Source: Sycon ciliatum
Taxonomy: Eukaryota; Porifera; Calcarea; Leucosolenida; Sycettidae
Direction of reading: 5' to 3'
DNA: 64,000 nt
NCBI RefSeq assembly: GCF_964019385.1
Contig: NC_088650.1
Span: 30,824,550-30,888,549 of the forward strand
Shown: positions 46,531 through 59,284 of the stretch, piece after piece
Layout: each line of letters starts with the position of its first letter
How positions within the stretch are numbered: position 1 is the stretch's first letter
The notes under the pieces: model-generated
The model's database searches: none
Seen by the model: the letters and a program-made list of their open reading frames with translations, nothing else
Told to the model about the DNA's origin: nothing
Made by a program: the position numbers and the translations under genes

Positions 46531-47534
46531 TAGTCATGGTAGTGCAGGGTTGAGCTCCAAAACATAGACTGTAAAGTGTAAATACTTCTATCGCCTTCGG
46601 TGATGTCTTTTTCGCTTCTAATAATTCTACCAGTGCAGTACCCAAGTCCAAGAAAGAAGACTGCAGTACTCGTAGCTGCAGCAATGCCAAGAAGAGCAGG
46701 CAGCGTATCAAAAGCAGTCACACTGACAACGCAGACGCAATAACATTTTCAGCAGCCGTTCATCTCAGTACTAACAGCAAAATACGTCACTGAGCACGCT
46801 GAATGAGCAGGATTATCGTTCCCAGGACGCAGGAGCAAAGCCTACAGCAGCATTGCCGAAGGCACCAGGTATGATCAATTCGTTCATATCGCTCGCATAA
46901 CTTGTGCCCACACTATCGGATTTGTCCGTGTTACATAAGTGATATGAATGTTATCTGATCTGGCACTCAATCAGTCAATGTGTGAAATTGTGTTACATGT
47001 ATCTTGCAATATCACGCGACTCAATATCACATCAGAATATACCAAATTTCCGTTCTTCTCGCTCCACATATACTGGCATACACAGAGACATAGACAGCAA
47101 TAGCGACAACACACAAAGTGAAGGGTAGTTGGCCACAGGCAGATGTGAACCGGATAACGTGTGGGGTATGGAAGCAAGGACTGAGAACAGAGTGTCTCAG
47201 ATAGAATAGGCGTGCCGGTGGATAGCAGAAATAGGCCGTGATGCAGAACCACTTGGGACCGTCAGATTAATTTTTCTGGGCCGAGCCAGCCGGGAAAAAA
47301 CCGTCGCGCCGACGGACGCAGTTGTGAGGGAAAAAAACGGGTGTATATCCCCAATGGCGATTAGGCATCATGGAGGCATGGCAAGCACATCACGGCAAAC
47401 AGTGATAAAAAGCAATGATAATATGCACAGAAATGAAGGGTGGGAGGGCAGGGACACTGGTGAGACTCAAAACTGACTTAATTAGAAGTTTTTCCAGGAC
47501 CGATTTCTATCAATACGATTCCCACATAAACATT
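46531..47534. other. Intergenic, no supported gene
   Basis: A minus-strand frame at about 46560-46720 includes a hydrophobic stretch, but no start, splice context or homology can be defended. Confidence 0.3.
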
Positions 47535-47885
47535 TCTGATAATTCGAACCTCGAACTGGATATGTCCGGTTAATTAGAAGTCCCACAGATTCCACTTACA
47601 TAGAAAACATGTGGGATTTGTGCTGATAATTCGAAGTAAGCAAACTGTAATTCGAAGTTCACTGTACACTGTACTGGTCGGTTCAGTTTGCATGAGCAGG
47701 CTGTGCCGGTCAGTTCAGTATCCGTGAAATCTGTTTCTAAGGTCCACAGCGCAACTCTGCGTGACCATGAGAGCATTTTGACATACATATTGTGTTGTGG
47801 GTTCATGTTTGGATAATTAGAATGTCCGGATAATTAGAAGTGTTTTCCCGGCATTTTGAGGTTCGAATTATCAGGATTCCACCTG
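47535..47885. mobile_element. pogo-like MITE
   Basis: TCTGATAATTCGAACCTC at the left and GAGGTTCGAATTATCAGG at the right are inverted. The right end continues ATTCCACCTG-TA, as in Tigger-type elements. The interior repeats ATAATTAGAAGT. Confidence 0.6.
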
Positions 47886-48923
47886 TACAACGTTTCTCTG
47901 CAGGGAGGATGGGAGTTGAAAAATCCACAGCTAATGCAAACCGGATTTTTTATGTATGATGTATATGTGTTTTTTTTCTGCACCCTACTAGGTTCATCGT
48001 TAGCTATCCCACAGCTGAGTGCCATACTGGTCGTGACATAACAACAGAAACAGGAAAACTTACCGGTGAGCTGAGCCAAAGGCTTAGCCCCGCAGTAATC
48101 GGGCGTATATTTACAATGGTCGAGAATGGACTTCGAAGTGCGTGAGCTATGCACACTATATTCAAAGTAGAATTCAAAAACGTAAGTTCTTAGGTATGAT
48201 CTTACTGAATAAATGAAGTTAAGAAAGGCGCATGCGCCACACCGGACACTTTACAGTTTGTTTCCTGCTGAGAGTTGCATGGCTGACAATATGCGGCCAG
48301 GGTCACACTCACCCTGCTGCCAGTAAAAATAATACTGCGAGCCTGGCAAACAGCAATTGACGAACAACTCCTATTCCCACAACTCAATGCTCTCAATGCT
48401 GTGTGGTGTACATGCAGATGGGCGTTAAGTAGGTCATACAGTAGATAAACATAACCCATAGTAGGCATACACTCCTTCTATTGCACCGTGTTCCCTTTCT
48501 TAATTGCCGTTCCATGATTTTCCCTCCTTCACAGTAGAGGAGGAGTCTATCTTTTGTCACTAATAGAATACCATACCATTATTATTATTATTATACGCAT
48601 TCCCGCGTTGAAGTGTAGCAGCAGTATGCTGCGTCCACAGCTTCGCTTATGCAGAATGGCTTGGGTGAGAGGAGAGGGGAGAGAAAGCAACAAGGCAACC
48701 AACATCTATGAAATTGGTCACAATAACATGAAGAGAACCAACCTACATAATGCATGATTGCACAAGAATGGAGACGACCAAATAATTATAATGGCTATAA
48801 TCATTGTGCCACAAAACCGGTACACAGGAGATCTGACGAAAATGTAACGAAACATAAAACTCAGTTACTCAATACCATACATGTATAATAGTACTTCTTT
48901 TTGTTAACTTCTCCATGTCCCAG
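47886..48923. other. Intergenic, no supported gene
   Basis: No coding region is recognised. A TTA/ATT microsatellite lies near 48576. Confidence 0.35.
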
Positions 48924-49034
48924 GAAACTGGCCGTGCACATCATCCGGAATTAAAGGACATCCAGTCCCACATCGCTCTGGCAATGCACAAGTTGCAGCA
49001 GTCCAGACTGGACCAGACGCAAATGGCTCACAAG
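48924..49034 (+). CDS. Possible isolated exon upstream of the MULE/SWIM gene
   Basis: Open 37-codon block between a CAG acceptor and an AAG-GTGGGT donor, reading ETGRAHHPELKDIQSHIALA and so on; helical and charged. It has the right strand and phase 0, and could be an N-terminal exon of the following MULE-like gene. No family motif is recognised. Confidence 0.35.
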
Positions 49035-50020
49035 GTGGGTTTCCTCATTAAATGAACACCATTTGTGATAACCCTAGACTAAAACCCCATTTTTTGGATA
49101 CTGAACTAATATCAGTGTGTAGAAAGGAGAAAGTAAACATGGATATCAGTAACAAGCAACGGTCCACCACTGTAACCAGATTGTATACCATGAACCTTAC
49201 CAGTTCGTACGTGCCTGGTTTGCACATTGGAGATGTGTCGCTGAATCGCTGAATTTCTCAGTACTCTCCGCTTGGTATCTAGATCACGGTCACACTATCT
49301 GACCATATGTTTGTTACAGTGACGGACAGTCGCTCATAACTGTTCAGGAGAACACTGCTAGTTCTTTTGTGCATTATCACAGTATTCCATGTAGCTTCTA
49401 AATATAGGTGTTTGGACGAGGACGGAGAGTTGTTTAGTAGTTTTCTGCCATATTGAATACTTCTGCAATATTGGCCGGTTTTGCCTTTGTGCATTGACGT
49501 GCCTCAGATGGCGACCGCCCGCTGCGCTCTCATTATTTCATCAGAAGCATTCTTGCAGTTGTTGCTACTGAAGTAGACTCGGTTTTACGTTAGCTTTCTT
49601 GTAAAGTCAGTATCGCCTATAGCGTTGGTCTTTGATTTTGAGCATTTTATCACTATAAGCGATATTATATTATTTTTTGACCGATGCTGTATGTACTGTA
49701 TGCGAGTCGGGTATCAAAAGATTCAGGGCGCCGTGCACATACACACTGCATAGTTGGTTGCAGCGTACATCATGTGTACTCCTACTTTGAGAAATTCATC
49801 CTATCATGCCTACGCAGCCAAGGCGCCTGAGACACATCGTCAGCATTATCCTCACAATGGAGGTATTTTAGGCAATTAATACTACAAGTAGGACTCACGA
49901 AACAACACTGAGCAAAACTTTCACAAAGAAATAACTTCCTGTTCACCTCTGGCACCACTTGATTCCACATCAATTTTTCTTTACGAACTTAGAAGTTGCG
50001 ACTTCGGCGGTAATAGTCAT

Positions 50021-50106
50021 GAAGTTGGTTGCTCCAACGAGTCTCCAACGAGTCAAGTGTCAAGTTCGGCAAGAAGCGTGTGCTCCTCGTTGGAGCAACC
50101 AACTTC
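50021..50106. repeat. 21 bp perfect inverted repeat
   Basis: GAAGTTGGTTGCTCCAACGA(G) at 50021-50041 is exactly complementary to 50086-50106, a probable remnant MITE or foldback. Confidence 0.85.
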
Positions 50107-50187
50107 AATTTTTCTTTAGTCGATGCAAAAATAATGTAGTAGAGGTCTTTTGAAAATTGAATTTGATCATTAATAGGCAATATCAAG

Positions 50188-50478
50188 AGAAGATAAACAA
50201 GAGTGCAACTCGCGGATGGGCAGGCCCATGGCGGAATTTTTTGTTGTCGTAATCTTTTCGCCGACGCACACACTGCGAGTCTTTCGGAAAGTTGTCCCTC
50301 GTGCTCTTGGCCGGGCTTTACACTGCAAGGTCGGTGCCCAGCACGTGCTCTCACACTGCTCTGCGGCAAAATGGGCGTTTCTCTGAAAAAGGTGACGTCA
50401 ACAAAAATTCCGCCGTGGGCGGGGGTATCTGCAGATTGTGCAGGAGAGATCCGGAGTTGCACACTCTTGTTTATCTAC
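50188..50478. mobile_element. MITE with long imperfect inverted repeats
   Basis: AGATAAACAAGAGTGCAACT and its inverted partner near 50450-50478 form the ends. Inside, GCCCATGGCGGAATTTTT pairs with AAAAATTCCGCCGTGGGC. No coding capacity. Confidence 0.7.
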
Positions 50479-52090
50479 TCTTGATAATATATTACTATAG
50501 ATGACTATTACTATACACGGTAACTGTATACTTAGGTATGGCAAATGAAAATGAATTTCAGAAGTTGATCCCTATAGCCGCCAACCTTATAGGCGATACG
50601 CACTGTACATGTACTTGTGTGAAAGGATCGAAGGACCGCGCCTATCGAAAGGCGTGTGTTGTATGAGTGTCTACAGGGACGTTATAAGCAGTTAGAAACT
50701 TGATAGAATGGGCGTTCTCTATCACTCCGAGGCCTTGTTATTGTGGATTGCCGATAGCGGATTCAGTGGATCTGGTGATCCTCTATAACAATAACTCGTA
50801 TCCACATTTCCTCCTCCTTTCTACACGATTGTTGCACTTTCGCCCATATGTGGCCACGTCCCCAGTTCAATCATCCGATCGGGTCGAGCTGAGTGATCAG
50901 CTGTCTTTGGAGGGAAATGAAACACCCTCTGGTGGAAGGTATGTGACAGTTTCTATTTGCAAATACAGGCACACGTACACACACGCATACAATTAAGCCT
51001 GATGTCAGTTATGGTCTGCGATGAACATGGCCCTATTTTGTGTCCTATTTCTGACAAATGTTCCTTTTTTTTCACCATTAACCGACTTTCACACAGGTTT
51101 CAAGGCAGCGGTGGCAGAGATGATGAGCCATTGATTGATCCGGTGTTAACTTCCTCTCGCCTCCTGGTGATACATCAGGAAAAGTGGCAGCAAGAGGTAC
51201 TGATTAAGTATGGAGAGTTGGTGCTGATGGACGCCAAGTACCGCACCACCTGCTACGACCTGGCATTGTTCTTCATGGTCGTCCATACCAATTCAGGTTG
51301 TGGTTGTTGGTGGTAAGTCCTAAGTGGAACACATTATTTTTGTAAGCACAGAATTGATACTTTCCATTGGATAGATTATTGACGGAACAGTTTACGTTTT
51401 GGGGTTACGACAACTTGCCAATTGCTAATGTAATGAGAGAGCTGCCAGCTCAGGGCCCTCGCTCTGCTCTTCTTTACGTATGTCATCTTACTCACAGTGT
51501 GAGTCTGTGGGCTCTCCTCGTATGTGCCCAGGGTAGAGCCATCTTATACGGGTTATGTTTGCTAAGTCTGTATCGTGAGTCGCTAGTGCAAGTTCAGTGC
51601 TGTGCCATAAGTCCACGACTTCCCCAACAGATGTCAAGTGATGATGTAACCGCATAATCTCTCTAACAAGGAAACTTCATCCTTTTTCCTGTTCATTGTC
51701 CCTATAGAGGTTTGTGTGCAGTCGGAGAAAAATGCTGAAATTGCAGAAGCGCTCACTATCATCAAAGAAAACACACCGTTGTGGCACCCCAAGTTCTTTA
51801 TGACAGATTATTCTGAAGCTGAGATGCTTGCCATCGAAAAGGTAAAGAGAAGAAGCTTGAAGATATGTGTGTACATACAGTAAAAAAAAATTCGGGCGCT
51901 GAGTCGAATGGTCTTGGTCCAAAGTCTCTACGACAAAGCGTGCGTGAGATATTTCACTTTGAAATTGCGAAAACGGGGGCCGCGCCCTGACGTCATGCGG
52001 CCATTTGGCTATGTCATCCCGGCCTGCCTACGTCATTGTGGCACAGTCGCAATCTCGGAGCACTATTTTAATATACAATTTCAAGGAAAG

Positions 52091-52555
52091 ATGAGCTATT
52101 CCGAACAATTCTCTGTACCCAGCAATGAAGGCAGCGATGCTGAGGTCAGTGAAGACTACCATCAACCCACGGCCGCATATGGTTGGGGCAGGGAGCCCAG
52201 ATACTCTGCTGAGGAGCTGCCATCGCGTGTAACAAATGTTGAGGAAGAAGATGCCTCAGCAGCTGTGTCCGACAGAAGACGAGTAGCTTGGCCACCAGAA
52301 TCTCGATTCGTTTGGGACTCCGACTGGTGCGAGCGTGGACAAAAGTGTATAGCCATGCCCAGCCCGCGGGAATGATTTTGCTGGCAGGACGCTGCCGTCG
52401 CTGTCGAGAAGACAGCCCAAGGTTTCTTGCGTAGCGGACCCCGCAGATTACGAGATCGTAACCTTGCATTAGGCTGTGCCCACCACTGCTCTTCGAGGTT
52501 ATCTCGACATGCAGAAGCCGCCAGTGCCAGTGACAGAAGAGTCTTACATTAGGTA
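52091..52555 (+). pseudogene. P2X7 intracellular-domain-like fragment
   Basis: ATG at 52091 (MSYSEQFSVPSNEG) leads to an acidic stretch and then DWCERGQKCIAMPSPRE, resembling the WCxCGxC-x-MP-x-E core of the P2X7 C-terminal zinc domain that is common in sponge and cnidarian genomes. The frame stops at 52375. Shifted frames continue DAAVAVEKTAQ, then CVADPADYEIV...TTALRGYLDMQKPP, ending at an AG-GTAAGC donor near 52555, with a TAG at the position after ...TLH. At least two frameshifts plus a stop make it a pseudogene. The family call rests on motif memory. Confidence 0.55.
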
Positions 52556-53034
52556 AGCCTCAATTGGTTTGTCTTGACTTGTCTTGTGAGGATCGATGGG
52601 CGTAATGTTTTGTGTGTAACTTATTGTTGTCAGGCATAGCACGAAAAGCGTTGTACAATAGTGCTAGTAGTTATCACAAGTTTTCATGCATGACTCAAAC
52701 ACATTAGATTTTGTCTGTGTCATTTCCCCTTGGATTGGTACAAGATCTGCAAAGTATGGTAATGTTCTGTTGGTGAAGAGAGCACTGCAGTGCACACTGT
52801 TTATGAGCACCATGGGTGCATTTGATCACACCCGAACCCATACTTTATCATTTCACGGATAGACTTTGTCAATAAACCCGTTCTCTAGTATACCATGTCA
52901 TGCAACGTACAAGCGTGGGGTCAAGAAAGCGTACACCAAAATAATGCACACATTCTGGCAGGAGGGTAAGACATCTATACTTTCTGACCAAGATGACTTT
53001 CTACTACATGTAGTAATTATCGAACGTGTCTTAA

Positions 53035-53891
53035 AGGGGAAGTTAAGGCAAAAATTAAAATTTCACCAGTTGTAGTCTTCGGGGTGCTGAGTCGAATGGT
53101 CTTGGTCCGAGAAAGCTGAGACGCTCCCTTCCTACTTGAATCCCAATCGAACTCGCGCACTTCCACCGAAACTGGGTGACTGCGCCCTACTAGATGGGGA
53201 TTTGTATGCAAAATGTCACTAAAAGCGCCATTTCGTTCTTATAAAAGCACGGATGACCGCGATTGGCCCATATGTTGTAGTCTTTTGGACGCTGAGTCGA
53301 CTGGTTTTGGTCCGAAAAGGCTGCGATGCAGTGTTCCTGCTCTATTCCCAATCGAACATGGCTGAACAAGCGGTCACGTGCTCCTGGGTGCCCAAATCAC
53401 CTGGTCACCGCGCCAGCAGGCGACAACTTTCACACAAAGGAACTCGAGTTCAACTCGAGTGACAGGACTGCACCCAAAAAAGGTCAAACAGGCTAGTAAG
53501 TTGTACCCTGCAGGCACGGTGATCAGGTGACTGGTGTACGCAGGAGCACGTGACCGCTTGTTCAACCATGTTCGATTGGGAATAAAGGAGGAACGCTGCA
53601 TCGCAGCCTTTTCGGACCAAAACCAATCGACTCAGCGTCCAAAAGACTACAACATATGGGCCAATCGCGGTCATCCGTGCTTTTATAAGAACGAAAATCG
53701 CTTTTAGTGACATTTTGCATACAAATCCCCATCTAGTAGACCGCAGTCACCCAGTTTCGGTGGAAGTGCGCGAGTTCGATTGGGGTTAAAGTAGGAAGGG
53801 AGCGTCTCAGCTTCCTCGGACCACGACCATTCGACTCAGCACCCCGAAGACTACAACTCGTGAAATTTTGATTTTTGCTCTAACTTCCCCT
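53035..53891. mobile_element. Foldback / piggyBac-like MITE, copy 2
   Basis: 857 bp with perfect TTAA at 53031-53034 and 53892-53895, and ends AGGGGAAGTTA / TAACTTCCCCT. The arms match copy 1 (44166-45038). The central spacer (CAGGCGACAACTTTCACAC versus CCCTGCAGGCACGGTGA) is in the opposite orientation relative to copy 1. Confidence 0.85.
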
Positions 53892-55044
53892 TTAATCAGT
53901 ATTCATCCCCCAGATCATTGGAATTCAATTTGAAATCAGCAATTATGGGAAATTCTACAAGAACCTCCATCTTTGTACCAGTGGACACTAAATTATTATG
54001 GCGCGCGCACTGAACATGCAGGTAGGTACCGGTAGGTGTAATACAGCGCATATGTAGAGTAAATGAGTATTTGACTATAATAATTAGTACAGTACAGAAA
54101 TGTGGCATGTGTACAAGCACTCAGCATACACACTCCATATGACATTCTATGTATCTGTAGATCTCTACGCTATGCGGCACACAGGCAGTACACACTGTAT
54201 GTACACGGCAGATTGGGCAAGCACTTCGTTGTCGTCTTCCAGCCTGCGTTGTGAATACCATCAGGCAAAGATACCAAATCCTGCACCACCTCAGCCTTCT
54301 CAGGAGGCTTCCACCTGGAATTTGGCAGGGAAACGCGCTTCCGCTAGGCTCCAAGGCAGGAACATCGAGGTTGCCATTTGCAACCGCTACCACCTCACAC
54401 ACGAGCTTGTCAACATACTCATAGCTCTTTCTGTCGTATAATTATCTATCTGGCCACATAGTCTTCTTTATGCTTTGAGAACTGGATTTTATTACCTTGC
54501 TATCGCGGTCTTTTTGGTTGTGCAGTGGCGACGGTTGACATTGACGTCGTCAAGAGCTGCGAGATTGCGTGTCCAATCATCCCCAGAATTGAGAAACGAA
54601 TGCGTTTGAGAATGTACTTTGGCATGACACTGTGGTATACCTGCATGGCAAAAAGAATGTGGAGAAAACACACTTGCTTACACAATATACTGCTAACTTC
54701 ACCGTACAGGAGGTAAGGGGGTCTGTCTGTTTGCGTCCCAGTTGATGACAGATGTGCACAGTTTGAGTACTGGTATGCGCAAAGTTACTGGGGTAATATC
54801 GTTCATCAGCTAGCTGCAGTCTGAGTTGATGGGGTGATGTACTCTTCTGATCCTGATGGTACGTACCTCGTCCTGCTTTCTCAGTTCCAGCTTGTTCAGT
54901 TCGCTTTGCTGGAGGCTCACGGTTCAGAGGGCACTGGTACACTGATGAGGGCTTTCCTGGACGGCGTACTCGTCAAAACCCATCTCTCAAGTCCCTCTGG
55001 ATCATAAATGCAGCGAGCAAACATAGCTCGTGCTGTGAAAATAG

Positions 55045-55430
55045 TAGGGCTGAAACGATTATACCGAATAATCGAGTACTCGTTTGATAACTCTAACGAT
55101 CGAGCAATCGTTTAGATTACCGATTACGATTATTTTGCGTTTTTATAATTTTAAATTTCTTACGCACTGCACGCGCGACTCGCCTTGTTACATGCTGTCA
55201 AAATCGAAAAACAGTCCTACAGTGTAGTACAACGAAGCTGGAGCATGAAGCTCGAAGGTCAAGGTCTGCATACATAACACTTTTTTTGTGCAAAATTTTG
55301 TACATATTTCCACTTTTGGCCATTCTACGTACATATTCCAGGTGCGGCCTCTTAAAGATTATAATCGAATAATCGATCGTTATGATAAAGAGTAATCGAT
55401 TGGGCTAAATGGATGATCGTTTCAGCCCTA
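55045..55430. mobile_element. hAT MITE, 386 bp, with 8 bp target duplication
   Basis: TAGGGCTGAAACGAT and ATCGTTTCAGCCCTA are perfect inverted ends. GAAAATAG flanks at 55037-55044 and 55431-55438. Confidence 0.92.
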
Positions 55431-56057
55431 GAAAATAGGCTTGAAATTTTCAAGACGCATTGCAACATCTCGGCACTTTGCCAGATCTCCATCCTTTGGG
55501 AATCTGAGAAAACAAACCCCAGGAGGATTATGTGATACTGGCACAACCAACAACACAACAATTTGGTATCCCAGCGGCTCAGGCGACTTGGCAAACTACT
55601 TTCTGAAGTGACTTTCATCCTGAAGAAAGTGAGATTCAAAATCAAGTATTTTCGCACCGTGCCACAATGACGTCACACATACATTGGTATAGGGGCGTTA
55701 CTAAAATTGAAATATCTCAAGAACGCTTTCTCGTAGAGACTTCGGACCAAGACCATTCGACTCAGCGCCCGAAACTCTACTGGATATCAAATTTTCATTT
55801 TTTCGTGGGAGTTCCCCTCACGGTGCAAGGAAAAGCGGTCGTTAGAGACAGGTGGTCTTCAGAACCAGGTCCTACACGGGCCACAGTGTGTGCATAAACT
55901 GTCCGTGCATGGAAAAACGGTCGTTAAGAGCAGATGGTCGCTAAAACGAGAGGTCGCTTAAACCAGGTTTTACTGTATATGAATTTCATTTTCAGCAGCT
56001 CGGATGAAAGATGCATTCCGCATAATTAGTTATAAATATTATATACCCAATGCTATG

Positions 56058-56061
<4 letters not shown>

Positions 56062-56115
<54 letters not shown>
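56062..56115. repeat. GT microsatellite
   Basis: (GT)n of about 54 bp in the intron before exon 56211. Confidence 0.95.
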
Positions 56116-56118
<3 letters not shown>

Positions 56119-57649
56119 GTGTGTATCCTGGTGTATGGTGTTTATGGTTTGTGTGTACATGTGCATATGTGGTTGGATATATGCTGGTACATGTATATAC
56201 AACAATTCAGGTGTTCCCTGAAGCAAGGATATATCTGTGTGACTTCCATTGCGAGCAAGCCTGGCAGCGCTGGACGAAGAACCGGAACCATGGCCTTAAC
56301 GATGATGAAGCGTCAGCACTCCTAGTGGCTTTGCGCAGCCTTGCTTATGATCCACCATGCCGAGATGAGGGACAAGCTCCTGATAAGTAAGGGTCCAAGG
56401 ATCATGTCCGCTGTAATTTTTCTCTGTAGCTTGTATCCCTGATCGCCGCACTAATCGTTTACCTGTTGATACGTGGAAAACAGGAAATACCTTGCGACTT
56501 GTGTGCATTGTCATACTGTCTTTTAGGCACTTTCGTGAGGCAGAGTCAAAATTGCAGGATGTGGATGTCTTTAGAAGCAATATGCAAGTGAGAAACTGGC
56601 TGAATGGAAAATGGCTCTCAATCCCAGAGGTAAGAATTTGTTAGATCAGTCAGTGGTTAGTAATGCGGGCATGATGGTGGGCAGTGATTAGGTAGCGAAT
56701 GGCAGTATAGCGATGTAGTGCGACACAATGAAAACTGTGGGAAATAAAGATCAAGCTACAGTAGGTTTTTTGGATGTTGTGTGATATTGTGTTCTCTTTT
56801 GCAGCGGTGTGCGAGGGCGGGGACTGCGCGAGACTATTAGCACAATGTATTTACGAACAATGGAGTCGAAGCGCAAAACAAGGTATCCTTTGATGCACTG
56901 GTTTTAAATGTCAATGCAAGTATCACTCATAAAGTACCAATTTTGCTTAAACACAGTTTCTTAAGAGGATAAAGCGCTGTTCCACGACACTGGTAAGCAG
57001 GTAGAACATTAATTAAGTCCAGTGTTCGAAGTAGAAATAACTTCCCTGACTTCCAGAGGAAGTTTGCGTTATAAAATTGGTCTTAGACAGGTTCCATTTC
57101 TGAAATGCAGCATGTGTCTCATTTGATTTGATTAATTAAGGTCCTCAAATACTCATTCCTCAACACCAGCAACGGGAAGAAGAGGACCCTGAGCGAGACG
57201 TTTACCATTATCGTTGAAAGGTTTCTGGAGGAGCAAAAGCGGAAGTTCGTGGTGATGGATGTCAGCCAACTAAGCTCTTTTCGAAGGTAACTTAAAATGT
57301 GCTGGGAAAGCGAAGAACCAGGCTTCACTTCATTGTTCACTGTTTCTAAAAACTTCAATACGGTGTGGAGTGGAACAACCTAACATATCTGGACAATCTA
57401 CTCTTCCAATCATGCACCTTCGGATACGAAGATTTGGAATTGCAAAAGATCAGTTATCATGCATCCCCGAATGTGCCCTTTCTTGTATGCTTGCAGCTCC
57501 ACAGCTCCATACCAAAGTGCCTCCACGACAGGCCCAAGAGAGTAATCCTTCACTGCATGAAGCGTAATCAGTCTTCTGAGCAATACTTGCCAGGTATGTC
57601 CTTTTGAACATGATGCGTACATTTTTTAAGAACATTACCTGTATGCATT

Positions 57650-58659
57650 CAGGGGCGGATCCAGGAATTTTTCAGGGGGGGGGGGGGGGTCAAATTTTTT
57701 CGAGTGCACAGAATTTAATTCGCTTCCAACTGTTTTCGCCAAATTTTGGTTCGTTCAGTACACCGGGAGTTGCAAAATCTTTATTGTCACGGTAGCCCTT
57801 GGCCAATAAGACAAGGGTAATGCGTTTAGAGCCTTACAAAGTACAAAGCTGCAGCACAGGCAGAAACTAAGGCCGTGCCTGCAGCATTTTCCGAACTGAC
57901 GGAAGGCGAAGTTCTCTGACTGTTCTCCGGCTGGGACTCCGTGTCGTCACATTCGCGCCGTACACGGCGGAACGAAGCCAAGCTCAATGGCAACTGATCG
58001 GCCGCTCGCCTCTTTGGCAGATGTCGCGACATGGCAAACTACACGACAAACACAAACATTATCTTCGTACTGCGACGGAGGAAACCTACAGTCCAGCCAG
58101 CGCGAAATAAAACAAAACGACAAGGAAGGTAAGAAGGACAAGTGGCAGTTTTTCCACCTTTTTCTCCACCGCGACATGGCAAACTACACGACAAACACAA
58201 AAAATATCTTCGTACTGCAACGGAGGAAACCTCAGTACAGTCCAGCCAGCGCGAAATGAAACAAAACGACAAGGAAGGTAAGGAGGACAAGTGGCAGTTT
58301 TTCCACCTTTTGCTCCACCACTTGAACTGACAGTCTGTCGATCGTTTCAAGTCACATGATACCAAGAGTACATTAACCTATTATTTACTCTTGATGATAC
58401 GCGGACAGACAAGTCTTCGATTCGAACGGTACGCGTACAACAGTCCCGACCACTGCATGCATGCAGTGACCTGCACTGCCTGTACGTGACTACTGCATGT
58501 GGGATGCATGCCATGCAGTGAAGGCTACGCGGTACGCTACACTTCGCTGGCTGCGCACGTGGATACTAGTACCACAAAAAAATCGACTGGACCCATGGTC
58601 GAAATTATTTTAGGGGGTTCGTCCGAACCCCCTGAACCCCCCCCCTGTATCCGCCCCTG
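57650..58659. mobile_element. hAT-like element, about 1 kb, non-autonomous
   Basis: Ends CAGGGGCGGATCCAGG and TATCCGCCCCTG are inverted. GCATT flanks at 57645-57649 and 58660-58664. It contains a 145 bp direct tandem duplication (units start 58025 and 58170). No transposase frame is recognised. It sits in the last intron of the MULE-like gene. Confidence 0.75.
58025..58320. repeat. Tandem duplication, 2 x 145 bp
   Basis: Each unit starts CGCGACATGGCAAACTACAC and ends near GTTTTTCCACCTTTT. Small differences show the duplication is not brand new. Confidence 0.85.
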
Positions 58660-59284
58660 GCATTGCCTCTGTGGCTTCTTCAGAATGTTCGAGGTCCGTT
58701 TAAAAAATGCATCATAGTCATGTCTCATCCTGACTGTCTTGGTCTGTATGATAACTCGCTTTCCTCTTTACTTTGTCGTGTCCGGTATGTAGATCAGTTG
58801 ACCCTCCTTGAAGCTGTTTGTATTCCTATTGATTTGTGTAAGAACACGTTGTTGCAACGTGGAAAAATGTGGGCACAAGCGATCGAATCCACCATCTCAC
58901 CATCCGAGTTCTTAACATGTTGCATTGCACGTTTACTCATTCTATCAAGAGTACATAACCCCCAAGAGTGTGTAACTCCAGCTATGGAATCTGCGACGGC
59001 AGGACAATCATCACAGCATTCAGCTCACAGAGCTTTAATTAGACTATCGTCTCCTGGCAGATTGTATTGTAATTTTCTTCTCTATTCTTGATGTAGGCGA
59101 TATTGAAGATGCTGGGGACAGCATGTTCAACGTGAAGTCCGCTGAGCGGTTGCACAGTGTAAGCCTGACTGCACCATCTTGCTCCTGCGAGGACTGGAGA
59201 ATCCATGGTTTGCCTGGCAAACACATGTTTGCAATTTTCAGACATGCGCCTGGTTACAGCTGGGACTCTCTTCCAGCATCATAC

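Larger units (their letters stand above)
51888..55830. mobile_element. Large element with inverted ends in a MULE-gene intron
   Basis: About 70 bp near 51895 (GGGCGCTGAGTCGAATGGTC...AAGTCTCTACGA...GAGATATTTCA) recurs inverted near 55710-55785. Between them lie a P2X7-domain pseudogene, a foldback element and a hAT MITE. The target duplication is not clear. The end motif GAGTCGAATGGTCTTGGTCC is shared with the foldback family. Confidence 0.55.
50800..59284 (+). pseudogene. MULE/SWIM-type transposase-like gene, multi-exon, decayed
   Basis: Exons in consistent phase: one ending at 50938 (start unclear, about 50800), 51097-51312, 51708-51841, 56211-56386, 56527-56629, 56805-56882, 57141-57286, 57505-57593, 59097-59284. 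The order follows MULE transposase proteins related to ZSWIM: LLVIHQEKWQQEVLIKYG, MDAKYRTTCY, KFFMTDYSEAEMLAIEK, IYLCDFHCEQAWQRW, FTNNGVEAQNK, then a SWIM zinc finger CSCEDWRIHGLPGKHMFA. Lesions: an in-frame TAG at 56838-56840, a probable frame loss at the end of 51097-51312, and Gly in place of the third zinc-ligand Cys (PCKH to PGKH). Introns host other transposons. Confidence 0.75.

Noticed and set aside
46362-46721. Minus-strand frame with a hydrophobic segment as a membrane protein
   Set aside because: No start codon in good context, no splice evidence, and it overlaps a dispersed repeat.
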